Positions 44,100 through 53,634 of a stretch of 64,000 nucleotides of DNA are shown in pieces. Made by a program: the position numbers and the translations under genes. Numbering within the stretch: the stretch's first letter is position 1; every line of letters begins with the position of its first letter. Where the stretch lies: positions 310,001-374,000 of the forward strand of contig NZ_SAUH01000001.1 in the NCBI RefSeq assembly GCF_004193175.1, read 5' to 3'. Source of the DNA: Streptomyces sp. RFCAC02 (GTDB taxonomy: Bacteria > Actinomycetota > Actinomycetes > Streptomycetales > Streptomycetaceae). The notes beneath the pieces are model-generated. The model was not told the DNA's origin and searched no databases. It worked only from the letters and a program-made list of their open reading frames with translations.

Positions 44100-46276
44100 G
44101 TGTTCCCCGCGCGAGCGGGGGTGTGCCGCCGGAGAGGACCTCGCGACTGATCAGGCACTTGTGTTCCCCGCGCGAGCGGGGGTGTGCCGTCGCCCGACTT
44201 GTCCGCCCCGGCGGTGAACCCGTGTTCCCCGCGCGAGCGGGGGTGTGCCGGTACCTGATTGGTACCTGTCGTGTGGAGTGATGTGTTCCCCGCGCGAGCG
44301 GGGGTGTGCCGGGGAAACGCGGCCGGTGCTCCGCGGGCACCGCGTGTTCCCCGCGCGAGCGGGGGTGTGCCGATGTTCAGCGCGTCGGCAAGGGCCTCTT
44401 CGAAGTGTTCCCCGCGCGAGCGGGGGTGTGCCGATGCTGCGCACCCGCCGCGCCACGCCGTTCGGGTGTTCCCCGCGCGAGCGGGGGTGTGCCGACCTGG
44501 GCGCCCTGCTCGCCGTCGGCGCAGGTGTGTTCCCCGCGCGAGCGGGGGTGTGCCGCTGTTGGCGGAGAACACGCCGCCGCGCTGGCGGTGTTCCCCGCGC
44601 GAGCGGGGGTGTGCCCGGCGCCCCCGGAGTCCCGGAGGCGCCGTTCGAGTGTTCCCCGCGCGAGCGGGGGTGTGCCGGTACCTACGAACGACCTTGACCC
44701 AGGGGAACTGTGTTCCCCGCGCGAGCGGGGGTGTGCCGCGGACCGCGACCCGGCGGGCGCCGCGCCGCGCGTGTTCCCCGCGCGAGCGGGGGTGTGCCGC
44801 AGCTCGCCATCACCGCGTTCGTCGCGGCCTAGTGTTCCCCGCGCGAGCGGGGGTGTGCCGCTGGAGTCTCCGTCCGCGACGCCGGACGCCTAGTGTTCCC
44901 CGCGCGAGCGGGGGTGTGCCGCGAGCGGATGCCCGCAGTGGTGCAGCCCCATGGTGTTCCCCGCGCGAGCGGGGGTGTGCCGGATCTTGTGGACGATGCG
45001 GGCCACGTAGGTGGGTGTTCCCCGCGCGAGCGGGGGTGTGCCGAGAGGGCCGTGGGCGCGGTCGCCGAGGTAGGTGTGTTCCCCGCGCGAGCGGGGGTGT
45101 GCCGGCGAGCGCTTCGGGGTTGGTGCCAGCGCGGCGGTGTTCCCCGCGCGAGCGGGGGTGTGCCGCCGGACGGCGACCGCGACCTCAGCCAGCGCGAGTG
45201 TTCCCCGCGCGAGCGGGGGTGTGCCGCACCGCTTTTCGCCTTGCCGACATTCGGCGGAGTGTTCCCCGCGCGAGCGGGGGTGAGCCGCGCTCAGGAGGTG
45301 CGGGTTGAGCTCGGGCGAGGTGTTCCCCGCGCGAGCGGGGGTGTGCCTCAGGTAGGCAGCCGAGTGGCCGACGCGGGCGGGTGTTCCCCGCGCGAGCGGG
45401 GGTGTGCCGCCGCACAACACGGACTCCCGGAAATGGGATTCGTGTTCCCCACGCGAGCGGGGGTGTGCCGTCAGCCAGTGCTTCCAGCCGCTCCCACGGG
45501 ATGTGTTCCCCACGCGAGCGGGGGTGTGCCGTCAGCCAGTGCTTCCAGCCGCTCCCACGGGATGTGTTCCCCGCGCGAGCGGGGGTGTGCCGCGACCCGC
45601 TACCTCGACGCCGCCGAGCAGCTGGTGTTCCCCGCGCGAGCGGGGGTGTGCCGGGGTGTCAGGATTCCGGGGGCGCCGTGGTCTAGTGTTCCCCGCGCGA
45701 GCGGGGGTGTGCCGACCAGGACCACGGTCACGACCAGGGCCGCGCCGTGTTCCCCGCGCGAGCGGGGGTGTGCCGTCCTCGCCAGCGGTGACGCGGTACT
45801 CCCAGGTGTGTTCCCCGCGCGAGCGGGGGTGTGCCGCGCCTCGGGCCGGGGTGGGAGATGCCACGCGAGTGTTCCCCGCGCGAGCGGGGGTGTGCCGGGC
45901 ATGCGGGTGCTGCATCATGGCTCCTAGCTGTGTTCCCCGCGCGAGCGGGGGTGTGCCGGCGTGGCTGGGGCAGCCCCGGTTCCCCCGCATGTGTTCCCCG
46001 CATGTGTTCCCCGCGCGAGCGGGGGTGTGCCGCTCGCCAAGGAGCAGCGCAGGTCGGCCGCCCAGTGTTCCCCGCGCGAGCGGGGGTGTGCCGAACCCGC
46101 GACGAACGACGCCGTACACCGGCACGTGTTCCCCGCGCGAGCGGGGGTGTGCCGCCGGGATTGCCCGCGAGACGGGACTCAGCCGGGTGTTCCGCGCGCG
46201 AGCGGGGGTGTGCCGCGGTTGATCCAGGCGGCGCGGGACCCGGCCGCGTGTTCCCCGCGCGAGCGGGGGTGTGCCG
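44100..46276 (+). CRISPR. type I-E CRISPR array 2, cut at its far end by an IS
   Basis: About 36 repeats and 35 spacers. The 29-nt repeat begins GTGTTCCCCGCGCGAGCGGG and ends GGTGTGCCG; spacers are mostly 32 nt. The leader is at the 44100 side. Near the far end the repeats vary (CCGCGCG at 46187, CCACGCG at 45442 and 45503). One repeat-spacer unit is duplicated (spacers at 45471-45502 and 45532-45563 are identical). A 13-nt partial repeat is duplicated at 45991-46003. After the last repeat, 27 nt of spacer are followed directly by the ISL3 left end. Confidence 0.97.
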
Positions 46277-46303
46277 GACCGGATGTCTTCGACGGGCTGT
46301 AGT

Positions 46304-48059
46304 GGGCTCAGGCAAAAGTTCCGTGATGCGGTGACGTAGTGTCACTCGAGGAGGACTCATTTGCGGAGGAGGGGGAAGCTGGCCCGGCCGAACTTCTGCC
46401 GTTTGAGCATCTTGATCCGGTTGACTGTGCCTTCCACAGGCCCGGAGTTCCAGTGCGTGGTGAGTCCCGCCGTGACCGCGTTGAAGTCGCCTTTCAGGTG
46501 TTCGGCGAAGGTGCTGATGCCAGGCAGGCGGGAGCCGTCGGCGATCCACTCGGGCAGGCATTGGCCGTCGAGCGTGGCCAGCATCTCCGCGAACGAGCTG
46601 ATGAGCCGTGCCGCCGTCTCCAGCTCCGGGCATCGGGTGAGTACCGCCTTGCGATGCAGTTTGTCCTCTTCGGTGAGGGTGGCGGGGTGTCGGGTGAGCC
46701 ATCCGGTGACCTGCCGGATCGACGGTGGAACCGATGGAGGCGGGGCTCCTTCCAGGACTGGGAGTTCTCTGCGGGCCCACTCGACGAGGGTGGTGTAGCC
46801 GCCGCGGTAGCCGCGTTCGGCGATCTCGCCGTGCAGTTCCCGGAAGGTGATGCGGCCGTTCGTCTCGGCCCAGCGCATCCTCAGGTAAGAGCTGAACGGG
46901 TCGAGCTTGCTGGACCGTGGGCTGCGGCCCTTCACCATGTCCTGCCAGCGGGCGGCGCGGGCGTACCGCTGGACGGTGTGCCGGCCACAGCCCAGGTGCT
47001 GGGTGATCTCCCGGATGCCCAGGCCCTGCCCGATCAACTCGTGCACGAGCTCGTGATGACTGCGGGCACGCTCGGCGAACCGGCCGGACGGCTCGTCGCC
47101 CGTCGGTTCTGCCGGTGACTCCCATGCCGGCTCGGGCTCAGGGACCACCGGCGGCACGTCCTTCAGGCACAGCCGGTGGGCGGCGACGGCCTTCTCGGCC
47201 CCCACTGTGAGGTTGCGCCACAGGTGGTAGCGGTCGGCGACCTGCGTGGCCTGGGGTGCCGCGGTACTGGCCGCTTCGGCGTAGGCACCGGAACGGTCCC
47301 GGCAGACGACCTCGATCCCGGGGTGCCAGGCCAGCCACGGCGCCAGCGTGTCCGCGTCGCGCTCGGGCAGGAGATCGGGGACCTGGTGGGACACGGCGTC
47401 GATCACGACGGTGCCGTAGTTGTGTCCCTTGCGCAGGGCGAAGTCGCCCACGCCGACCGCCCGCGGCTCGCTCGACTGTGGGTCGGCCAGGTCCATCACC
47501 CGGCGAAGGAGCGTGCTGCGGCTGACGATGATCCCCATGAGCTTCGCGAGCCGGGCCCCGGCCCGACCGGCCAGCGCCAGGCCGATCGAGCCCATCGCCG
47601 ACCGCAGCCGCTCGGTGGCCTGCCCGAGCCGGCGCGTCAGCCCGGGCACCTGCTCGGCGAACGTCCGCCGCGGGCAGGACGGGAGAAGGCACCGAAACCG
47701 GCGGACACGCAAAGCCAGCACCGCGCGTCGCCCAGCACTGGGCAGATCCGCCGGAAACCGCAGGTAAAAGCTGTGGACCCGCTCCGACCAGTCCCCGCAG
47801 TCCGGACACACCGCACCCGTCGCCGTGCAACGGGCTTCGACGCGTATCGACTCGCCGACCGTCTCCACGGACACGATCGCCAAGCCGGCGACCGACGGGA
47901 ACAGCATCTCCTGCAACTGGGACAACACCTGGCTCACGGCGACCGAATGCCAGCCAGACCAGCCGATCGATGAGCGAAATCAAGGCGACTTCCGCACAGC
48001 CCGGAACACGGTCAACGACTACAACCTGTAGCCGCCGCACGGAACTTGTGCCAGAGCCC
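46304..48059 (-). mobile_element. ISL3-family insertion sequence
   Basis: A 1,756-bp element bounded by imperfect inverted repeats: GGGCTCAGGCAAAAGTTCCG at the left and GGGCTCTGGCACAAGTTCCG read inward at the right, 18 of 20 identical. It carries one transposase gene. The 8-bp flanks (GCTGTAGT left, AAAAGAGG right) are not a target duplication, so the present junctions did not arise by a simple insertion. Confidence 0.9.
46357..47937 (-). CDS. ISL3-family transposase
   Basis: A 526-residue transposase. The N-terminal zinc-finger-like part has CPDCGDWSERVHSFYLRFP. The DDE-type core begins at SSEPRAVGVGDFALRKGHNYG (first Asp); VADRYHLWRN gives a second conserved acidic region; THWNSGPVEGTVNRIKMLKR holds the last Glu. 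An inserted HTH (IREITQHLGCGRHTVQRYAR) is typical. Full length, so potentially active. It is transcribed toward array 2. Confidence 0.95.
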   Translation of the reverse strand: MSQVLSQLQEMLFPSVAGLAIVSVETVGESIRVEARCTATGAVCPDCGDWSERVHSFYLRFPADLPSAGRRAVLALRVRRFRCLLPSCPRRTFAEQVPGLTRRLGQATERLRSAMGSIGLALAGRAGARLAKLMGIIVSRSTLLRRVMDLADPQSSEPRAVGVGDFALRKGHNYGTVVIDAVSHQVPDLLPERDADTLAPWLAWHPGIEVVCRDRSGAYAEAASTAAPQATQVADRYHLWRNLTVGAEKAVAAHRLCLKDVPPVVPEPEPAWESPAEPTGDEPSGRFAERARSHHELVHELIGQGLGIREITQHLGCGRHTVQRYARAARWQDMVKGRSPRSSKLDPFSSYLRMRWAETNGRITFRELHGEIAERGYRGGYTTLVEWARRELPVLEGAPPPSVPPSIRQVTGWLTRHPATLTEEDKLHRKAVLTRCPELETAARLISSFAEMLATLDGQCLPEWIADGSRLPGISTFAEHLKGDFNAVTAGLTTHWNSGPVEGTVNRIKMLKRQKFGRASFPLLRK

Positions 48060-48079
48060 AAAAGAGGCCGTCCTAGACA

Positions 48080-48785
48080 CTTCATTGAGGTCGCCCCGGA
48101 GGGCGGGGATGGAACCCGTCGCCGCCGCGCGGTGCTCCTCGCCGAGGCCAAGGACCTTCAATGAGGCCGCCCCGGAGGGCGGGGGTGGAACCCCGCCGCG
48201 AGGTAGGGGATGTTGGGTGTCGACAGGGTCCTTCAATGAAGCCGCCCCGGAGGGCGGGGGTGCAACCTGTCCGTCCCGATGGACACCGCCGATGTCGACA
48301 ATTCCCTTCAATGAAGCCGCCCCGGAGGGCGGGGGTGCAACCAAGGACGCCACGGCTGACCGGGAGGCCGCCGCCCAGCCTTCAATGAAGCCGCCCCGGA
48401 GGGCGGGGGTGGAACCCCGGCCACCATCAGTGCCCGCTTCGGCCAGGGCGGGCCTTCAATGAAGCCGCCCCGGAGGGCGGCGGTGGAACTAGTTGTGCCA
48501 GGTGAGCCCGCCGAACCCGTAGCGGCTCCTTCAATGAAGCCGCCCCGGAGGGCGGGGGGTGGAACCTTCTGGGAGCTTCGCGGCCTCGGCCGGCACAAGG
48601 TCCTTCAATGAAGCCGCCCCGGAGGGCGGGGGTGGAACCAGACCTGCAGCCACTGCCGACATCACCGCCATGCCCCTTCAATGAAGCCGCCCCGGAGGGC
48701 GGGGGTGGAACACCTGTCCGCGCGTGCCGAGGGCCAGGCGCCACATCACCTTCAATGAAGCCGCCCCGGAGGGCGGGGGTGGAAC
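48080..48785 (-). CRISPR. type I-U (I-G) CRISPR array 3
   Basis: Ten 36-nt repeats and nine spacers of about 38 nt at a period near 74 bp. On the minus strand the repeat starts GTTCCACCCCCGCCCTCCGG and ends with CTTCATTGAAG. The repeats at 48080 and 48156 are the most diverged, so the old end is on the left and the leader on the right, next to csb2. One repeat (48529) has an extra G. Confidence 0.93.
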
Positions 48786-48929
48786 GGCGTCTGAGCTGGG
48801 GGTTTGGTGTTGCTGTGGTGTCGGTGACTTGGCAGGCGGGGAGCATGCCGGGTGATTTCCGGCATTTTGCTTCGGTGCGGTGCGGGGTTTCCGGGCATGC
48901 TTGTGGTTCCGAGGTTGGGTGGCGGTGTG
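48786..48929 (-). promoter_or_regulatory. leader of array 3
   Basis: 144 bp between csb2 and the array. A block at 48861-48919 (core GGCATGCTTGTGGTTCCGAG) is nearly identical to one at 57277-57335 next to array 4, and both lie about 75 bp from the last repeat. This defines a common leader for the two I-U arrays. Confidence 0.75.
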
Positions 48930-50372
48930 TCAGGGGGTGGGGTTGAAGGTGCCGAGGCCGAAGTGTGAGTGGTGGCCGAGGGCGAGGGGGCCGGTGAGTG
49001 GTTCGTGGAAGGTCAGGCGGAGTCCGTAGGCGGGGCGGGCTGTGGTGAGGGTTTCCTGTTTGGTGCGGCGGTGACGGGTGTGGAGGCCCCATGCACCGGC
49101 GACAGTTTCGACGCAGGCTGGTGCCGGCAGGCCGCGGTGGGCGAGTTCGCGGGTGACTTCGGCGGTGAGGTAGGTGTGGAGTTCCTGCTTCTTCTTGCGG
49201 TGGTGCGGGGGGATGAACGGGGTTGTGCTTGTCCAGCGGGTGGACGGGGTGGCCCATTCGGGAGGTAGGTGGTCTTCGGCCCGTCCGTGGGCGGTGACAC
49301 GCATGTGGATGTTGTGAGGGCCGGGGACGTCGTGAGGGACGCCGATGGTGCGGGTGCGGGCGGCTTCGTGGACGGCGGTGAGTTCCTCGTCGGTGAGTCC
49401 GGCGGGGATCCACAGGACGATTTCGTCGATGTGCTTGCCGTTGGTGCTCCGGGGGAGGAAGTGGGTGTGGCGGTGGCCTCGCATCGGGCTCAGGTCGGCG
49501 TTCTTGCCGGCGAGGGCGCTGGGGTGTTGAAGGCGTTCCTTGTCGTCTCCGACGAGTTGTTTGATGCAGGCCGCGCGGAGGGCGTCGGTGACGGCCAAGG
49601 CCTGGGTGAGGGGTGGAAGCGGGCGGCTCGCGATGGTGAGACGCACCGTGGTCACGCGGTGGCGTGGCCGGGGAATCGTGCGGGTGCGCGGTGTGGGGAG
49701 GGGGGTGGGAAGCGGGATGGTGTAGGGGAGGTGCTGGGTGTGCGGGGGGAAGCGGCGCTTCGTGGCCCGGACGTCGGCGGGGCGCAGGGTGAGTGCGTCG
49801 AGGTCGAGGGGCCCGTCGGGGGCGAGGAGCTGGACGTGATCAGTGCCGGGTTCGGATCGGGTGTTGTCGTCGTTCCACAGGGCGATGCTGCAGGCGGTGT
49901 GGGAGTCGGGGACCGCGTCGTGGTGGATGCGTGCCTCGGTGGTGCTTTCGGCGCGCCCGAGGTAGGGGATGGCCTGACAGAGCTGCGCGAGAGCGGTGTG
50001 CTGGGGGGCGGTGAGCGCGGCGTTGTTCCAGGTGACGTAGATGGTGGCGTCGGCGCCGAGGACCGCGAAGGCGTCGATGATCTTGTCGGTGCTGGGGTTG
50101 TCGAGCCGATGGTGGCTGTCGGGGTAGTAGTGGCGGGTGTGGGCGAGGTGGTAGGGCGGCAGGTGGTAGACGGGTGGGGCAGCGAGTTGCTGCAGGATGG
50201 GGTGGACGGTGTCGGTGTCGAGTTCGGGGTGGCGTGCGCGCCAGGCCGCGTACAGGGCGCGCAGGATGCGCCAGGGGGCGGGGGGTAGTTCAACGACGCC
50301 CTCGTTGACGTATCGGCCCCAGGGGGTGGCGTGGTAGCGGCGGTGCGGAAAGTGGAAGGCAAGGGTGATCAC
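48930..50372 (-). CDS. csb2: type I-U CRISPR protein Csb2 (Cas5-Cas6 fusion)
   Basis: A 480-residue GSU0054-type protein, the fused Cas5/Cas6 of I-U systems, expected to process crRNA and hold its handle. The N-terminus (ITLAFHFPHRRYHATPWGRYVNE, ELPPAPWRILRALYAAWR) is diagnostic. The middle has MRGHRHTHFLP with candidate catalytic histidines. The C-terminus GPLALGHHSHFGLGTFNP is the Cas6 glycine-rich end. The GTG start overlaps the csb1 stop (GTGA). It is the last gene of the operon before array 3. Confidence 0.93.
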   Translation of the reverse strand: MITLAFHFPHRRYHATPWGRYVNEGVVELPPAPWRILRALYAAWRARHPELDTDTVHPILQQLAAPPVYHLPPYHLAHTRHYYPDSHHRLDNPSTDKIIDAFAVLGADATIYVTWNNAALTAPQHTALAQLCQAIPYLGRAESTTEARIHHDAVPDSHTACSIALWNDDNTRSEPGTDHVQLLAPDGPLDLDALTLRPADVRATKRRFPPHTQHLPYTIPLPTPLPTPRTRTIPRPRHRVTTVRLTIASRPLPPLTQALAVTDALRAACIKQLVGDDKERLQHPSALAGKNADLSPMRGHRHTHFLPRSTNGKHIDEIVLWIPAGLTDEELTAVHEAARTRTIGVPHDVPGPHNIHMRVTAHGRAEDHLPPEWATPSTRWTSTTPFIPPHHRKKKQELHTYLTAEVTRELAHRGLPAPACVETVAGAWGLHTRHRRTKQETLTTARPAYGLRLTFHEPLTGPLALGHHSHFGLGTFNPTP

Positions 50373-51421
50373 TGGGCGGTGGCCTTCTCTTCCGCCCGGG
50401 CCGTCTTGCGGGTCTTCTTGGGGGTGGCCTTCGTCTTGCCGCCCTGCCACAGGACGGTGAGCGGGCCGGTGTGCTCCAGAGCGGCGGTGACGGTGGGCAT
50501 CAATTCGCGGATGCGGGCGGCGAGTGTCTCGGTGTCGGGCAACGTGGTGGTGCCCTGGACGTCGTCGGCGAGTTCGAGGTCGCAGGCGGTGCGCAGTCGC
50601 AGGCCGGTGTCGAGGAAGGTGCGGATCTCCCACAGGGCCAGTGCGGTGAGCAGTTCGGTGGCCTCGGCGTCCAGGCGGTAGGAGCGCAGGAGCTGGACGT
50701 CGACGCTGAACTGGGCCTCGATGTGGCGGGCGGTGTATTCGACGCGGTGGAAGGGGATGGAGCCGTAGCCCTCGCTGCTGCCGCCGAGCACGAGGCCGTC
50801 CTCGGAGTCCTCGCCGTTCTTGCCGGTGTTGTGGCGGACGTGGTCGGATTTCCGGCCGCCGCTGATGGCCTGCTCGACGTCGTACGCCTCGATGGCGGCG
50901 CTGATGGCGCGGGCGAAGCGCGGCTGTCCGGGCCAGTCCTTCTGGCTGAAGAAGCAGCCGTGCAGGAGGACGAAGGGGTCCATGGATGTCAGTGCCCGGG
51001 CCATGGCGGGGTAGTCGAGAGGCTGGTCGTTGGCCAGGCCGAGGCGTTCGCCGATCACGTCGGTCATCGGCTGGCCCTCCAGGAGGGAGGAGCGGACGAA
51101 CGGGGAGGCGAGCCGGTGGGCTTCCTGCCGCGAGGAGGTCAGGAAACGCTGCGGGGCGTCGGCCTGGCGGACCTCGACGTAGGGCAGGTCGGCCAGCAGG
51201 GTGACGGGTGCTTGACCGGCCGTGTCCCAGGCGGTGTTCTCCAGCCGGTTGGCCATGGACTGGGCGGATTCCACCAGCAGGGACCGGACCGGCTTGCCGT
51301 CGTGGTAGCCGGTGAACTCGGCTGCTCCGAGGTCGGGGAAGCCGGTGGGCTGGAAGCGGGAGCCGAGTGCGGGTCGCAGCGTGGCGCGGAAGCGGAGCCG
51401 GTGGGCGGTGGTGTCGATCAC
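50369..51421 (-). CDS. csb1: type I-U CRISPR backbone protein Csb1 (Cas7)
   Basis: A 350-residue GSU0053-type Cas7 that forms the backbone of the I-U effector. Family blocks are SRFQPTGFPDLGAAEF, LLVESAQSMANRLE, DPFVLLHGCFFSQKDWPGQPRF and GYGSIPFHRVEYTARHIEA. The C-terminus is a Lys-rich tail. It overlaps csx17 and csb2 by 4 nt each. Confidence 0.94.
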   Translation of the reverse strand: MIDTTAHRLRFRATLRPALGSRFQPTGFPDLGAAEFTGYHDGKPVRSLLVESAQSMANRLENTAWDTAGQAPVTLLADLPYVEVRQADAPQRFLTSSRQEAHRLASPFVRSSLLEGQPMTDVIGERLGLANDQPLDYPAMARALTSMDPFVLLHGCFFSQKDWPGQPRFARAISAAIEAYDVEQAISGGRKSDHVRHNTGKNGEDSEDGLVLGGSSEGYGSIPFHRVEYTARHIEAQFSVDVQLLRSYRLDAEATELLTALALWEIRTFLDTGLRLRTACDLELADDVQGTTTLPDTETLAARIRELMPTVTAALEHTGPLTVLWQGGKTKATPKKTRKTARAEEKATAQ

Positions 51422-53634
51422 GAGTCGCTGTCCTTTGCGGGTGTGCTGTTGTCGGGGATGTGCAGGAGCGCGGTGACGGTCACCGCGGTGAGTGCTCGCG
51501 CGCGGGCTTCCGGCGTGACGGGGAAGAGCAGAGCGGCGGCCAGGCGGGTTCCGTCGATCCCGGCGGGGCTCTCGCGCGGAGTGGAGGCGGGTGGGCAGTG
51601 TGCCTGCCGCATCCGCAGCCGGGCGTCGGCGAGGACCGCGTCAAGGTGGCCGGCGCGCAGCCGGTTCGCCCAGTCACTGCGCGGACGCAGAACGGGCTTG
51701 AACGGTGGCTGGTCGCGGCGCAGTCGCGAGCGCACCCTCGGGAGGGTGTCCCCGTAGAAGGGCATCAGGGTTGCCAGCGGGTGCCCCAGGGGCCGGGCGT
51801 CGGCGGCTGCGGCGGTCTGGTCGCCGTGAGGGTCGGTGACGTGCCAACCCAGCAGGACCAGGCCGCGCAGCAGATCTGCGAGGAGCTGATCGTCGAGGTG
51901 CCCGTCGACGAAGTCCTGTACCAGCCCGGGTGGGGGCGGGATCGGCGGCCCGGCCGGGTATGCGAAGGCGGGCGGGATGCCGGCCTGGTCGCGCTGGTCG
52001 GCCAGTTCCCACAGACGCCGCTGATGGGCTGCGGCCAGGGCCGGAGCGAGGGTGGTGGCGTCCAGGTCGACCTTGGACAGGGGCCGGTCGGTCCACACCG
52101 CCCGCCCGGGGCCTTCGGGCCGTGAGCGGGTCAGTGGGGCGCGCAGGGCCGGCGGGCCACCGGGCCGGTCGGCCAGTGCCGCGAGCGCGGCGGCCAGGCG
52201 CAGTTCACCGCCGGCGTGCGCCGGCCGCCAGGCAGCGCGCTCACGGAGCCGGAAGGGAGACACCTTCTCGCGCAGTGCCCCGGAGCGGGCGACGGCTTCG
52301 TGGAGCTGCCCGAACAGCCTGACGAAGACGGCGATCTCCGCGTCCGTCTCCCGAGTACCGGCGGCCAGCGTGAACATGCTGGCGCGGGTGCGGCGCAGCA
52401 AGCTGGCCACTGTGGCCGGGAGCGGGTCCCGCAGCCTCTGCACCCAGTCGAACGCCTCGCGCAGCAGGGACAGCTCGCCGGTGCGGGGACCGACGGGGAC
52501 GTCACCGGCACGGATGGCGAGGGGGTTCTGCCCCAGGCGCTCGACGATGGCGAAGCGGCGGAAGGCAGTGAGACTTCGGTCGACACCGAGGGTCCCGGCG
52601 GCGCGTGCGAAGTCGAATCCGTTGCGGGCCTGCCGCCCGCGGTACTGGGCACGTCCTTCGCCCATCAGCTGTTCGAGCTCGGGGAGGCGGGCGGGTGTGG
52701 GCCACAACGGCGCCCACAGCTCCCCCTTCGCCTTCTCCTCCGCGGCGGTGCCGTAACCGTAGGGGGTGGAGCGGACGACGAACGGGCTGGTGTGCCCAGC
52801 TGCTGCGGCGTTGCGACGGGCGACCGAGCCGGCGAACAGAAGCAGACCCTCGCACGTGAGAACGGTCCGCCAGGGATTCACGAAGCCCTTGTCGTCCAGC
52901 TTCTCGAACATCGAGGAGTGAATGCCTCCACCGCGCCCGGGGTCGAACTGACCCACCGTTCCCCGTACGTACGGCGCTTCCTCGGTCCCGTCGATCAGGG
53001 ATCGGGCCCACGGCAGCACGGTGCCCGGCCGGCTCGGCGGGCCGAGGAGTTGCAGGAGCTGTTGGAGGTAGCTGGCCGACAGGTCCTGGCGCCCGAAGTT
53101 CCCGCCCGTGCCGGCCAGCGGGTTGTAGGACACATCTTCGCCGTCCAGGGCCAGCGCGGTGTCCATCCAGGGCAACACTGCGTCGGGCATCCGGTTGCGG
53201 CACAGCGTCAGCAGGCTGGTCTTGTGCTTCTCGTCCCACATGGTGCCGCCGGCCCAGCCGCGGTCGCGTCCTTCCTCGACCACCGCCCGCCCGGCCGCCA
53301 CCGCCTCGCGGAGCGGCGCCAGCCGGGCCGCGGTCGAGTGTTCGACCGTCTCCAGTGCCCGCTCGGCCTCCTTGCTCTTGCCGTTGCCGTTGAACCCGGA
53401 CCCTGCGTTCCACGGCGACACCAAGGGGCTGGGCACGAAGTCCTCGGTCAGCCAGCACGCCAACCCGTCCGCGTCCAGAGTCGAGGCGAGGACCGGCACG
53501 CCCCGCTGCCATGCCAGGGCGGCGTCGGCGTCGTACTGGGTGGCGACCGCGCGCAGCAGCCCCAGAGCGCACAGGTAGTCGGCAAGGCTCACAGCTTCCA
53601 GCCCCGGCACAGCCATCCGATGCCGGGTCACCAC
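51418..53634 (-). CDS. csx17: type I-U CRISPR large-subunit protein Csx17 (Cas8)
   Basis: A 738-residue Csx17, the Cas8-like subunit of this I-U variant. Diagnostic segments are SLADYLCALGLLRAVATQY, LVSPWNAGSGF, YNPLAGTGGNFGRQDLSASY, TVGQFDPGRGGG and NPWRTVLTCEGLLLFAGSV. The length is normal. It overlaps cas3 by 7 nt and csb1 by 4 nt. Unlike the neighbouring I-E cas8e, it is in one intact frame. Confidence 0.94.
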   Translation of the reverse strand: MVTRHRMAVPGLEAVSLADYLCALGLLRAVATQYDADAALAWQRGVPVLASTLDADGLACWLTEDFVPSPLVSPWNAGSGFNGNGKSKEAERALETVEHSTAARLAPLREAVAAGRAVVEEGRDRGWAGGTMWDEKHKTSLLTLCRNRMPDAVLPWMDTALALDGEDVSYNPLAGTGGNFGRQDLSASYLQQLLQLLGPPSRPGTVLPWARSLIDGTEEAPYVRGTVGQFDPGRGGGIHSSMFEKLDDKGFVNPWRTVLTCEGLLLFAGSVARRNAAAAGHTSPFVVRSTPYGYGTAAEEKAKGELWAPLWPTPARLPELEQLMGEGRAQYRGRQARNGFDFARAAGTLGVDRSLTAFRRFAIVERLGQNPLAIRAGDVPVGPRTGELSLLREAFDWVQRLRDPLPATVASLLRRTRASMFTLAAGTRETDAEIAVFVRLFGQLHEAVARSGALREKVSPFRLRERAAWRPAHAGGELRLAAALAALADRPGGPPALRAPLTRSRPEGPGRAVWTDRPLSKVDLDATTLAPALAAAHQRRLWELADQRDQAGIPPAFAYPAGPPIPPPPGLVQDFVDGHLDDQLLADLLRGLVLLGWHVTDPHGDQTAAAADARPLGHPLATLMPFYGDTLPRVRSRLRRDQPPFKPVLRPRSDWANRLRAGHLDAVLADARLRMRQAHCPPASTPRESPAGIDGTRLAAALLFPVTPEARARALTAVTVTALLHIPDNSTPAKDSDS

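Noticed and set aside
48427..49413. Minus-strand frame of 328 codons over array 3 and the csb2 end
   Set aside because: Arg/Pro/His-rich shadow; csb2 in another frame has clear Csb2 motifs up to its stop at 48930.
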